From positions 1-41,425 of the forward strand of contig CAZYVH010000020.1 of NCBI GenBank assembly GCA_964650905.1: DNA of 41,425 nucleotides, read 5' to 3'. Positions 1 through 7,640 of this stretch are shown here, piece after piece. Every line of letters starts with the position of its first letter. Position 1 is the stretch's first letter. Under the pieces are notes generated by a model that saw nothing but the letters and a program-made list of their open reading frames with translations, made no database searches and was not told where the DNA came from. The stretch is from SZUA-36 sp964650905 (GTDB lineage Bacteria; Pseudomonadota; Gammaproteobacteria; Xanthomonadales; SZUA-36). The position numbers and the translations under genes were made by a program.

Positions 1-253
1 TATCCTTCAAGAAAATAATGCTCAAACTGGAGATGAGTCATGAGACCACCTCAAAAGCCTTCAGTTTTGCTCAAGCCTGATATCCACAAAGTAAGTGTAA
101 TGGGTTGTAATCACCGGCTGTTTGCACCAAAAAATTAATTCTTGTTGAGTGCTTTAACAATTTTAATAAACGCCTTAAATGTATGCCTTTACAGCATCTT
201 ATAGTGTATGCTCACTTTTTAGTGCTTAATTACATCAGGCATTAACGCATGGA
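1..253. other. Upstream region, no complete gene
   Basis: No complete gene is visible. Positions 2-43 are an open frame ending in TGA with no start, which could be the last 13 codons of a gene outside the window, but it is too short to judge. The rest is AT-rich. A TTGTT/AACAA inverted repeat lies at 142-160, and a one-mismatch DnaA-box-like 9-mer (ATATCCACA) at 80-88. The promoter of the downstream regulator is presumably here, but no clear -35/-10 pair was found. Confidence 0.4.
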
Positions 254-304
254 TTGAGGCTGCGTAGCGTCTGGTGCATGTTTTTTTGGGATGGGAAAAT
301 ATTA

Positions 305-1000
305 GTGACAAAAGAATATAAAGATAAAGAAAACAATTGTATACACTGCGTCACCGGCTCAGATGCCTTCCGCCTGCTAACGCCGCCGCAGTTGGCCAAG
401 GCAAAAGAGAATCTTACCCAATTGTCCTTCCAGCAGGGTCAGTTGTTGTTCAAACAGGGTATGTACATGTCACAGATCTTTTACATAAAGTCGGGCTTTG
501 TAAAACTGTATATGGAAAGTGAAGGGAAACTGAATATTGTCACAATTGCGGAACCTGGCGCCTTTATTGGGGTGCAAACCTTATTTGATGAACCAGCATT
601 CCCCTTTACGGCTGAGGCCTTAACGGATACGGAAGTATGCCTGAAAGATATCAATTTCTTCAGGGAAATGGTTATGGAAAACCCGGAATTTGCACGGGAA
701 ATGATCAGGGTGCTGAACGTCAAGATCATCAACTCTTATCGACGGCTGTTTTCCTTGACCTCACATAATATCCATACCAGGTTTTGGGAATTACTTCTAT
801 ATTTGCGTGACGTTGTGTATAAATCCAACCCATTTGACCTGAGCATCTCGAGAAAAGAGATGGCAGCACTGATTTGCACTACACCGGAAAGCGTTTCCCG
901 CTTGATTGGTGCACTCAAAAAGCAGGGTGCCATCAAGAGCACCGGTCATACATTGGAGATAGTTGCCAGCGACAGCCTGCCCACCAATACAGGAAACTGA
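305..1000 (+). CDS. Crp/Fnr-family transcriptional regulator
   Basis: Cytoplasmic DNA-binding regulator of the CRP/FNR superfamily. From the GTG start at 305 (231 aa) it has a CxxC pair (C12, C15), a cyclic-nucleotide-binding-type beta-barrel (about 25-130) and a C-terminal winged HTH (about 181-210, with the core TTPESVSRLIGALKKQG). FNR binds [4Fe-4S] through four Cys. Here two N-terminal Cys and one central Cys (C112, aligned with FNR C122) are present, but the third N-terminal Cys is absent. GTG 305 was chosen because GGGAA lies 7 nt upstream; TTG 254 and ATG 278 are in-frame alternatives without a good ribosome site. The 5' part is more AT-rich than its neighbours. The N-terminus resembles Crp/Fnr proteins common in Bacteroidetes, so transfer is possible. 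Regulon and effector are unknown. Confidence 0.85.
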   Translation: MTKEYKDKENNCIHCVTGSDAFRLLTPPQLAKAKENLTQLSFQQGQLLFKQGMYMSQIFYIKSGFVKLYMESEGKLNIVTIAEPGAFIGVQTLFDEPAFPFTAEALTDTEVCLKDINFFREMVMENPEFAREMIRVLNVKIINSYRRLFSLTSHNIHTRFWELLLYLRDVVYKSNPFDLSISRKEMAALICTTPESVSRLIGALKKQGAIKSTGHTLEIVASDSLPTNTGN

Positions 1001-1058
1001 TCCTGATTACTAACCCGGCCATTGCAATATGCAGCCGGATGCAGTGCAAAGACCGGAT

Positions 1059-1077
1059 AGGACAAACTGTCTTTTTT
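1059..1077 (+). terminator. Possible intrinsic terminator after the Crp/Fnr gene
   Basis: A short stem (AGGACA pairing with TGTCTT, one G-U pair, loop AAC) runs into six T residues. It lies 59 nt after the regulator stop. The stem is weak, so this is only a plausible terminator. Confidence 0.4.
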
Positions 1078-1175
1078 GATAATCACTATAAACATACATG
1101 ATCATTTGTTTTACATGAAGATTTAACAATTTATCGTCCGCCTTGGTGAAATGTCCGGGCTGATGATGGGTTTGG

Positions 1176-2042
1176 TCATGTTGATTTCCGGATGAGTTTT
1201 GCACAGGTTTGTACACGCCAGTTCTCAGTGCGCTCCACGTCATTAAAGCTGAATAAATGGAAGCCGGGAATGTTGATTTCCGGGTCATCCAGACAGGGTT
1301 TCAGACCTGCCAAGAGCTCATCCGGCTGATATGGCCTGGCACTGATGAGCTTCCTGATGAGGCCTTTTTGTTTTTTCAGCTGCTTCACAGACTGCCCGAC
1401 ACCGATACGCAGCGACAACGCTATCAGCTTGCTCCTGTTAGCCACACCCGGCAGGCCTATCCAGGCGGGCAGGCTCACACCTGCTTTGCGGATACTTCGC
1501 AGCCAGTTAACAATTGACAGGGGATCGAAGCACATCTGGGTGACAAGATATGTGGCAAATGGTTGTTTTTCTTTGAGGAACCATAACAGTGTTTGAGTAT
1601 CGATGAGTGGATGGCCCTCAGGGTGTGCTGCGATACCGACATCTTCTATGTGGTGTCCTATCTCGGCCATGTCTCGCAATAATGTCAGCGAATCATGGTA
1701 AATCCCGGCCGGTTCGGGCGCATCACCTGCGGGAACAAATACACTCTCCACGCTTGCAGCCTCAAGCCTGGCCAGTATCTCACGCAGATGCCCCTTGTCG
1801 CGGACCAGACGGGCAGCAACGTGGGGTACCAGTTTGAACTGCTTCTCCCTGGGTAAAGCGCTCAGTTTTTCTACCAGAGCCAGGGTTGGTTCAAGACCGT
1901 TTACAGGGGAACAGGTAATGGCAATATAGCAATGTGCCGGCAGGTAGTGCAATCGGTCCATTATGGTCGGGGTCGGTATGACTTCCAGGTAGGCCTGCTC
2001 CAGCAGGTGCGCCAATGTGTGCGTGTTATTATTGTTGTCCAT
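1176..2042 (-). CDS. Methylenetetrahydrofolate reductase (MetF-like) family protein
   Basis: Predicted FAD-dependent TIM-barrel protein of the MTHFR family (PF02219 type), which reduces 5,10-methylene-THF to 5-methyl-THF. From ATG 2042 it is 288 aa, close to the usual 290-300. Family-like segments are the TCSPVNGLEPTL strand early on, LVPHVAARLVRDK, then the FVPAGDAPEPAG loop, which corresponds to the region of MetF that binds flavin and folate. An in-frame TTG at 2084 would add 14 residues; neither start has a strong ribosome site. The gene stands alone, divergent from fabA, with no met genes nearby. Role in methionine synthesis or in C1 catabolism (for example methylated amines or DMSP) cannot be decided here. 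Confidence 0.75.
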   Translation of the reverse strand: MDNNNNTHTLAHLLEQAYLEVIPTPTIMDRLHYLPAHCYIAITCSPVNGLEPTLALVEKLSALPREKQFKLVPHVAARLVRDKGHLREILARLEAASVESVFVPAGDAPEPAGIYHDSLTLLRDMAEIGHHIEDVGIAAHPEGHPLIDTQTLLWFLKEKQPFATYLVTQMCFDPLSIVNWLRSIRKAGVSLPAWIGLPGVANRSKLIALSLRIGVGQSVKQLKKQKGLIRKLISARPYQPDELLAGLKPCLDDPEINIPGFHLFSFNDVERTENWRVQTCAKLIRKST

Positions 2043-2181
2043 CGTCGGTTTTGGGGGAATTACAAGGTTCCGTTTGTGGTCCAAGCCTGGCGTAATGCAA
2101 AAAATTTAAACTGCGACAGGAAATTGTCGTCATTAACCAGTAAACTGCGCCATTGTTTCAGCATACGGATAAAATATCCAT

Positions 2182-2709
2182 ATGGGTAAGCCGGAAAATA
2201 GAAAATATTCCTATGATCGCGACGATCTGGAGTTATGTGGCACGGGTGGTTTATTTGGTGCTGATACCGGAAAATTACCAACCGGGAATATGCTGATGTT
2301 CGACCGCATAGTCGAGATTAATGATGTGGGTGGAACGTATGGCAAAGGCTTGCTAAACGCAGAGCTGGATATCCGGCCCGACCTGTGGTTTTTTGCCTGC
2401 CATTTTGTTGATGATCCCGTGATGCCCGGTTGTCTTGGGCTTGATGCGTTGTGGCAACTGTGTGGTTTTTTTCTCTCCTGGTCCGGTTGCAAGGGCAGGG
2501 GACGGGCCCTGGGCGTTGGAAAAGTCAAATTTAGCGGTCAGGTGCTGCCAACCGCCCGAAAAGTCACCTATACTTTAGAGATGAAAAGAGTCATTGCGCG
2601 TAAATTAAGTATGGTGATTGCCGATGGCAAGGTCGCCGTTGATGGTCGCACCATTTATACAGCGGACGACCTGCGCGTCGGACTGTTTCTTTCCACCGAT
2701 AATTTTTGA
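2182..2709 (+). CDS. fabA: 3-hydroxydecanoyl-ACP dehydratase/isomerase FabA
   Basis: Cytoplasmic hot-dog-fold enzyme that dehydrates 3-hydroxydecanoyl-ACP and isomerises trans-2 to cis-3-decenoyl-ACP, the branch point of anaerobic unsaturated fatty acid synthesis. At 175 aa it is close to E. coli FabA. The catalytic pair is visible: H74 in FACHFVDDPVMPG and D88 in GCLGLDALW, each offset by four from E. coli H70/D84. NMLMFDRI is the usual N-terminal motif. The ATG at 2182 has no Shine-Dalgarno; a small GGATA/TATCC hairpin (2167-2179) lies just before it. fabB follows after 10 nt, forming the standard fabAB operon. Confidence 0.96.
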   Translation: MGKPENRKYSYDRDDLELCGTGGLFGADTGKLPTGNMLMFDRIVEINDVGGTYGKGLLNAELDIRPDLWFFACHFVDDPVMPGCLGLDALWQLCGFFLSWSGCKGRGRALGVGKVKFSGQVLPTARKVTYTLEMKRVIARKLSMVIADGKVAVDGRTIYTADDLRVGLFLSTDNF

Positions 2710-2719
2710 GGAAAATAGC

Positions 2720-3937
2720 ATGCGTCGTGTGGTTGTTACGGGTATGGGTGTTGTCTCATGTCTGGGAAACAGCAAAAAAGATGTGGCTGAATCCTTGCTG
2801 TTGAGCAGGCCTGGCATCAGCTTCAACGAAGAGTTTGAGGCTGTGGGTTTGCGTAGCAATGTCAGCGGGTCCGTGGATATTGATCTGGGTGATCATATCG
2901 ACCGTAAGGTTCGCCGCTTCATGGGTGATGCTGCAGCCTATGCCTACGTTGCCATGCAACAGGCCATTGATGATGCAGGGCTTACAGCCGATGAGGTCTC
3001 GAACCCACGCACCGGTCTGATCGCTGGTTCCGGTGGCGCCTCGAGTGCCAATATTGTCTGGGGTGCCGATACCTTGCGTGAAAAAGGTGTGCGCCGCGTC
3101 GGACCTTACCTGGTGCCGCGTACCATGAGCAGCACCGTCTCAGCCTGCCTGGCAACACCGTTTGGTATTCATGGCCTCAATTTTTCAATTACCTCGGCCT
3201 GTGCAACCAGTACCCATTGTATCGGTTCTGCCATGGAGCAGATCCAGTGGGGCAAACAGGATGTGATATTTGCTGGCGGCGGTGAAGAAGAGCATTGGTC
3301 ACTGGCGATGATGTTTGATGGTATGGGCGCCCTCTCATCAAAATACAACGGGCAACCAGACCAGGCTTCACGTGCCTACGATACCGGTCGGGATGGTTTC
3401 GTGATTGCCGCTGGTGGCGGGATGCTGGTGCTGGAGGAACTGGAACACGCGAGGGCCCGTGGTGCAAAAATCTATGCCGAGGTGGTGGGTTATGGTGCAA
3501 CCTCCGACGGCTACAACATGGTTGCGCCATCAGGTGAAGGTGCGGTGCGTTGCATGCAACAGGCGATTGCCACCGTCGATTCCCCGATTGACTATATCAA
3601 TACGCACGGTACCAGCACGCCAGTGGGTGATATCGCCGAGCTTGATGCCATGCGAGACGTGTTTGCCGACAAGGTTCCACCATTCAGTTCGAGCAAATCC
3701 CTGTGCGGCCATTCGCTCGGCGCGGCGGGTGTGCAGGAAGCCATCCATTGCCTGTTAATGCTGGAAAACGACTTCATGGCCGGTTCCGCCAATATCGACG
3801 AACTGGATCCAAGGGCTGTGGGTCTGCCGGTTTTAGATAAAAGCGTAGAAAATGCCGGTCTTGACACGGTCATGAGTAATAATTTCGGTTTTGGCGGCAC
3901 CAACGCCAGCATTGTATTTCAACGATTTTGCCTGTAA
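2720..3937 (+). CDS. fabB: 3-oxoacyl-ACP synthase I FabB
   Basis: Beta-ketoacyl-ACP synthase I elongates acyl-ACP with malonyl-ACP and is required to extend the cis-3-decenoyl-ACP made by FabA. The ATG at 2720 is preceded by GAGGA (2709-2713) and gives 405 aa, against 406 in E. coli. The Cys-His-His triad is intact: C161 in ITSACATSTHC, H296 in NTHGTSTPVGD and H331 in CGHSLGAAG. The C-terminus keeps NNFGFGGTNAS. A longer in-frame opening from 2618 overlaps fabA and lacks a ribosome site. The gene ends 13 bp before a large inverted repeat that separates it from the convergent aminotransferase. Confidence 0.97.
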   Translation: MRRVVVTGMGVVSCLGNSKKDVAESLLLSRPGISFNEEFEAVGLRSNVSGSVDIDLGDHIDRKVRRFMGDAAAYAYVAMQQAIDDAGLTADEVSNPRTGLIAGSGGASSANIVWGADTLREKGVRRVGPYLVPRTMSSTVSACLATPFGIHGLNFSITSACATSTHCIGSAMEQIQWGKQDVIFAGGGEEEHWSLAMMFDGMGALSSKYNGQPDQASRAYDTGRDGFVIAAGGGMLVLEELEHARARGAKIYAEVVGYGATSDGYNMVAPSGEGAVRCMQQAIATVDSPIDYINTHGTSTPVGDIAELDAMRDVFADKVPPFSSSKSLCGHSLGAAGVQEAIHCLLMLENDFMAGSANIDELDPRAVGLPVLDKSVENAGLDTVMSNNFGFGGTNASIVFQRFCL

Positions 3938-3950
3938 AAAAACGGGAAAA

Positions 3951-4007
3951 ACGGGGTCAGAGTAAAGTGCCGGAGTGACTTACTCCGGCACTTTACTCTG
4001 ACCCCGT
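3951..4007. repeat. 26-bp-arm perfect inverted repeat (REP/BIME-like, possible bidirectional terminator)
   Basis: Left arm 3951-3976 and right arm 3982-4007 are exact reverse complements around the loop GACTT. The outer part of each arm is ACGGGGTCAGAGTAAAGTG or its complement. It lies between the convergent 3' ends of fabB and the aminotransferase gene, so as RNA it folds into a very stable hairpin on either strand. There is no U-tract on the fabB side. The length and perfection look more like a repetitive extragenic palindrome than an ordinary terminator. Confidence 0.85.
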
Positions 4008-4026
4008 AAGGCATGGCGTTCGGTAA

Positions 4027-5223
4027 TTATGTCTTCAGAACCGTTCGCAGTGCATCGACAAAATAATCCATGTTGCTCTGATTGAATGATGCCACGTTGA
4101 TGCGTGATGAGTCGACCAGGTAAATCGAATAATCATCGCGCAGACGGTGGATCTGCTCCACGGATATTCCAAGGAAGGAGAACATGCCGGTTTGCTGCGC
4201 GATAAATGAAAAATCGCGTGAAACTCCGCTCGCTGCGATCTTTTCGGACAGGATTTTACGCACCCCGTTGATATGGTTCCGCATTTCGGTCAACTCTTCA
4301 TTCCATTGTGTCCTGAGTTCATCACAATGCAGGATGATATCGATGACGGCGGGTCCGTGGCTGGGTGGCATGGAATAGTTGGCGCGTGTGATGCTGTTGA
4401 TCACGCTTGCAACATCGGTGGCTTTTTTTGCAGTCTTTGCAACGATTGAAAGGGCGCCTACACGTTCCCGGTACATGGCAAAATTCTTGGAGCAGGAACT
4501 GGCCACGATGACTTCAGGGCATTGCGATGTCAGCAGGCGCACCGGCAGGCAATCTTCTTGCTGGCCACGTTCCAGACCCATGTAGGCAATATCAATCAGC
4601 GGTGTGAAGCCACGTTCACTGGCCAGGTCCGCAATTAGCTGCCACTGCTCCGGGTCGGGACTCACACCACAGGGGTTGTGGCAACAAGCATGGAACAGCA
4701 CGATATCACCGGGCCGGCGTTGCTCAAGTGACGCGACCATTTCATTGAACAGCAACCCGCTGCTTGCCCGGTCAAAATACGGGTAGCTGTGCATCTGTAC
4801 ACTGGCGGCGGGGAACAGGGCGTGGTGGTTGGACCACGTTGGGTCGCTGGCCCACACACCGGCATCGGGTGCGGCAACCTTGATCAGATCGGCGGCGACC
4901 CTCAGTGCACCGGTTCCACCCGGGGTTTGTATGGTTCGTATCCGGCCCTGCTCAAGCGCATCGTTGCCGGCGCCAAAAAGCAGTTCGCTGATGGCGTCGT
5001 TAAAACCCGGTACACCCGCCGGACCCAGGTAGGTCTTGGTGGTCTGGGTTTCGAGCAGGGTTTTCTCGGCGCTGGCCACGCACTTGAGTACCGGCGTGTT
5101 GCCGTATTCATCGCGGTAAACACCGACACCCAGATCGATTTTTTGTGGGTTCGGGTCGGCGGCGTGGGCCGTGATGACACCCAGGATCGGGTCGGGGGGT
5201 ATGGCATTCAAGTGTTCTAACAT
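4027..5223 (-). CDS. Aromatic amino acid / aspartate aminotransferase (class I, PLP)
   Basis: PLP enzyme of aminotransferase family I-alpha (AspC/TyrB type), transferring amino groups between aspartate or aromatic amino acids and 2-oxoglutarate. From ATG 5223 (398 aa, GGGAC upstream) it shows the LGVGVYRDEYGNTPVL N-terminus, TYLGPAGVPGF, the HACCHNPCG loop, DIAYMGL and the Schiff-base lysine K246 in SSCSKNFAMYRERVG. K246 matches the family position. An in-frame GTG at 5256 would add 11 residues. AspC-like and TyrB-like specificity cannot be separated by eye. It may supply or use glutamate alongside the upstream D-glutamate genes, but the 190-nt gap argues for separate expression. Confidence 0.88.
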   Translation of the reverse strand: MLEHLNAIPPDPILGVITAHAADPNPQKIDLGVGVYRDEYGNTPVLKCVASAEKTLLETQTTKTYLGPAGVPGFNDAISELLFGAGNDALEQGRIRTIQTPGGTGALRVAADLIKVAAPDAGVWASDPTWSNHHALFPAASVQMHSYPYFDRASSGLLFNEMVASLEQRRPGDIVLFHACCHNPCGVSPDPEQWQLIADLASERGFTPLIDIAYMGLERGQQEDCLPVRLLTSQCPEVIVASSCSKNFAMYRERVGALSIVAKTAKKATDVASVINSITRANYSMPPSHGPAVIDIILHCDELRTQWNEELTEMRNHINGVRKILSEKIAASGVSRDFSFIAQQTGMFSFLGISVEQIHRLRDDYSIYLVDSSRINVASFNQSNMDYFVDALRTVLKT

Positions 5224-5413
5224 TTTATTTTGTCCCGGTTGGAATCTCGCTGACACCCCCCTAGTACAGGCGGGCTGGCAGCACGTTTGTGGTGCGACAG
5301 ATTGTAACCGTTTAGGCCATAAATTACTGTGGAATTTTCCCTCTCAAGCTATACTTTTTGGGTGTTCAGCATTCGTCTTTCAGCGTGGTTCATTTAAACG
5401 TACATTAACGTTG

Positions 5414-6391
5414 CTATCCCCAAAGTTCCGGACTGAACCCCTGTACAACACCATTGACATAATCGAGGCCCATGGGCTGGTCGTATTTCAGTAACAGGGG
5501 CCCGTCGATGTCTACGAAATCGCACAATTGCGCGACGACAAAGGAAGGTGCCATGCTGAGCGAGGTGCCACACATATTACCTACCATCAACTTACAGCCT
5601 CTGTGCCGGGCGGCTGCAGCCAGTTTCAAGCCCTCAGTCAGGCCACCGGTTTTGTCCAGCTTGATGTTGATCATGTCATAACGCCGAGCCGCAATTTCCA
5701 GCTCACCACTATGCAGGCAGGACTCGTCCGCGGCCAGTGTTACGGGGGATCTGAACCCTTCCAGCATTTCATCCCTGCCGCGCGCCAGTGGTTGCTCGAT
5801 CATGGCCAGGTCCAGTTGAGTGCACTTGGGTAGTACTTTTTGCAATAGTTCAAAGCTCCAGCCCTGGTTGGCGTCAACGACCAGTTCGGCATCTGGGCGC
5901 GCGGCCCGGATCGCAGCCAGTTTCTCATAGGGCATGTGGCCATCGAGCTTGATCTTGAGTACCGGCGCATCTGTTGCCGCAGCAGCCTTGGCAGCCATGG
6001 CCTGGGGTGTGTCTTCCAGGCCAATGGTGAATACGGTCGTGACGGGCTTTGGGTCGATCCCGGTCAGTTGCCAGATGGTTTTACCGGCCTTTTTGCAGTC
6101 CAGGTCCCACAGGGCGCAGTCGATGGCGTTACGTGCACCGCCCGGGGGCAGTAAGGTCTGCAGTTTTTGCCGGGAGATTCCGTTACGAATTTCAGTGGTG
6201 AAGGCCCGCGCCTGCGCCAGGATGCTGTCGGCCGTTTCATCGAGGTAAAAAACACCCTGGGCTTCACCGTGGCCGATGAAGCCCTCTTCCTCGATCTGTA
6301 CAACCAGGCAACGTGTGTTGAGCCACTCATGCCCGGCGATACGAAAAGGGTGAGCCAGCTCCCACTCTGCGATGTGCAGACTGAAATTCAT
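5414..6391 (-). CDS. dgcA: Enolase-superfamily racemase/epimerase, DgcA-like (Ala-Glu epimerase family)
   Basis: Member of the muconate-lactonizing subgroup of the enolase superfamily, 325 aa. The catalytic scaffold is complete: KIK at K146/K148, metal ligands D173 (VVDANQGW), E199 (IEQP) and D222 (ADES), and the NIKLDKTGG lysine loop at 242-250. Dipeptide epimerases share these motifs. The reason to prefer N-acetyl-D-glutamate racemase (DgcA) is the gene directly upstream, a DUF1611 protein of the DgcN type; the ATGA overlap at 6388-6391 indicates translational coupling. In the published marine pathway DgcN acetylates D-glutamate and DgcA racemises N-acetyl-D-Glu. L-Ala-D/L-Glu epimerase remains the alternative. 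The symbol is inferred from context. Confidence 0.75.
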   Translation of the reverse strand: MNFSLHIAEWELAHPFRIAGHEWLNTRCLVVQIEEEGFIGHGEAQGVFYLDETADSILAQARAFTTEIRNGISRQKLQTLLPPGGARNAIDCALWDLDCKKAGKTIWQLTGIDPKPVTTVFTIGLEDTPQAMAAKAAAATDAPVLKIKLDGHMPYEKLAAIRAARPDAELVVDANQGWSFELLQKVLPKCTQLDLAMIEQPLARGRDEMLEGFRSPVTLAADESCLHSGELEIAARRYDMINIKLDKTGGLTEGLKLAAAARHRGCKLMVGNMCGTSLSMAPSFVVAQLCDFVDIDGPLLLKYDQPMGLDYVNGVVQGFSPELWG

Positions 6392-7428
6392 GCTCCTTGC
6401 TCCGGAAATTGCTGCTGGATATTCTCAACGATGGCCTCACAGCCATCAATCATTGGGTCAACACATGGCAGACCGGTTTCTTCGCACAGCCCCGCCAGGT
6501 AAGCCCGACGCTCATCTGCGGGTAGTTTCGAGGTATTGACACCGATACCTACGCAGCGAATGTCCGGGTTGGTGCGGCTTCCCAGCAGTACGTGCTGGTC
6601 TATCGCATCCCGGATCGAGGGCAGGTCGTAGTGCTCCCAGCCGCAAATGACTTTGCGGCTGGCATCGTGGCAAAGAACAAAAGCGTCCGGCTGTGAACCG
6701 TGCAGCAGACCCAGACTGACACCGGAGTAGCCCGGGTGGAACAACGAGCCCTGGCCTTCGATCACATCCCAGTGGTTTGCATCGTTAGTGGGTGAAATCA
6801 GTTCCGCGGCGCCAGCGATGAAATCCGCCACGACCGCATCGATTGGCAGGCCTTCACCTGCCAGCATGATACCGGTCTGGCCGGTGGCGCGAAAGGTGAC
6901 ATCCATACCCGCTTCGCGCATGGCCTTAGCCAGCGCCAGCGCCGAATATTTTTTACCAATGGCGCAATCGGTGCCGACCATCAGCACCCGCATGCCCTTG
7001 CGTTTGATTCCGGTACCGACTGGAAGATTGGCAGGTGGTTTACGTACATCAATCAAACGCGCACCCGATGCCCTGGCAGCGGCCACAATGTCGGGAAAAT
7101 CCTTCAACCTGAAATGCAGGCCGCTGACAATATCCAGACCAGCATGGGCCGCCTCTTCAATACAGGCCCACCAGTTGTCCGGTACGATGCCACCGATCGG
7201 TGCCACACCGATGATGAGACTGCCAACTCCGGCCCTGGCGGCCTCGGCTACGGTCATGTCGGGCACACCAATATCGACATCGCATCCTGGAAAACGCAAC
7301 TGTCCCGCAACCCGTTCGGGCCGCCAGTCGGCCAGACCAAGACCGGTTTTGGCGTAGGCAGCATCGGGTGTGTCACCTATCAGGATAAGGTAGGGAGTTT
7401 TGAGCTGTACGGTGGTGAGTTTGGTCAT
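6388..7428 (-). CDS. dgcN: DUF1611 family protein, DgcN-like (D-glutamate N-acetyltransferase type)
   Basis: DUF1611 proteins have an N-terminal Rossmann-like domain and a C-terminal P-loop domain. Here LIIGVAPIGGIVPDNWW marks the first, and GTDCAIGKK (152-160 from ATG 7428) is the Walker-A-like loop. Family segments FRATGQTGIM, DVIEGQGSLFHPGYSGV and HDASRK follow. DgcN has been described as an N-acetyltransferase acting on D-glutamate, with DgcA completing conversion to the L form. ATG 7428 (346 aa) is preferred because AAGGA lies upstream on the mRNA; ATG 7452 would add eight residues. The gene overlaps dgcA by 4 nt. A regulator such as DgcR is not adjacent. Confidence 0.78.
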   Translation of the reverse strand: MTKLTTVQLKTPYLILIGDTPDAAYAKTGLGLADWRPERVAGQLRFPGCDVDIGVPDMTVAEAARAGVGSLIIGVAPIGGIVPDNWWACIEEAAHAGLDIVSGLHFRLKDFPDIVAAARASGARLIDVRKPPANLPVGTGIKRKGMRVLMVGTDCAIGKKYSALALAKAMREAGMDVTFRATGQTGIMLAGEGLPIDAVVADFIAGAAELISPTNDANHWDVIEGQGSLFHPGYSGVSLGLLHGSQPDAFVLCHDASRKVICGWEHYDLPSIRDAIDQHVLLGSRTNPDIRCVGIGVNTSKLPADERRAYLAGLCEETGLPCVDPMIDGCEAIVENIQQQFPEQGA

Positions 7429-7550
7429 CTGGAACGGTTCCTTCAGTTGCATGATAATTGTAAGTTAAGTGCCTTCAGCTTGCCTGTATTTTTACCGTGT
7501 GCCATGCAAAAAAGAGCCTCTTCGCGTATTATTTACACGTCATCACAAAA

Positions 7551-7595
7551 ACCCTGATTGAAACTGAGCGCAAGCAATCAGAATATTATCAGGGT
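7551..7595 (+). promoter_or_regulatory. Overlapping inverted repeats upstream of the enoyl reductase gene
   Basis: Three elements share one sequence. CTGATTG (7554-7560) can pair with CAATCAG (7575-7581), and ACCCTGAT (7551-7558) can pair with ATCAGGGT (7588-7595). The two pairings exclude each other because they share the 5' element. It could be a protein operator or an alternative RNA fold in the leader of the gene starting at 7641. No binding protein is evident. Confidence 0.4.
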
Positions 7596-7640
7596 ATCGA
7601 TTTTTCGGTTTTCAGTATTGACCCACAAGAGGCATACCAA

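Noticed and set aside
4662..5207. Alternative minus-strand frames within the aminotransferase gene
   Set aside because: They are +1/-1 phases of a complete aminotransferase with its PLP lysine in the main frame; there is no sign of a frameshift.
7497..7640. 48-codon N-terminal extension of the MECR-type reductase
   Set aside because: The ATG at 7641 has AAGAGG at the right distance and the family N-terminus begins there. The upstream stretch holds inverted repeats and no conserved residues.
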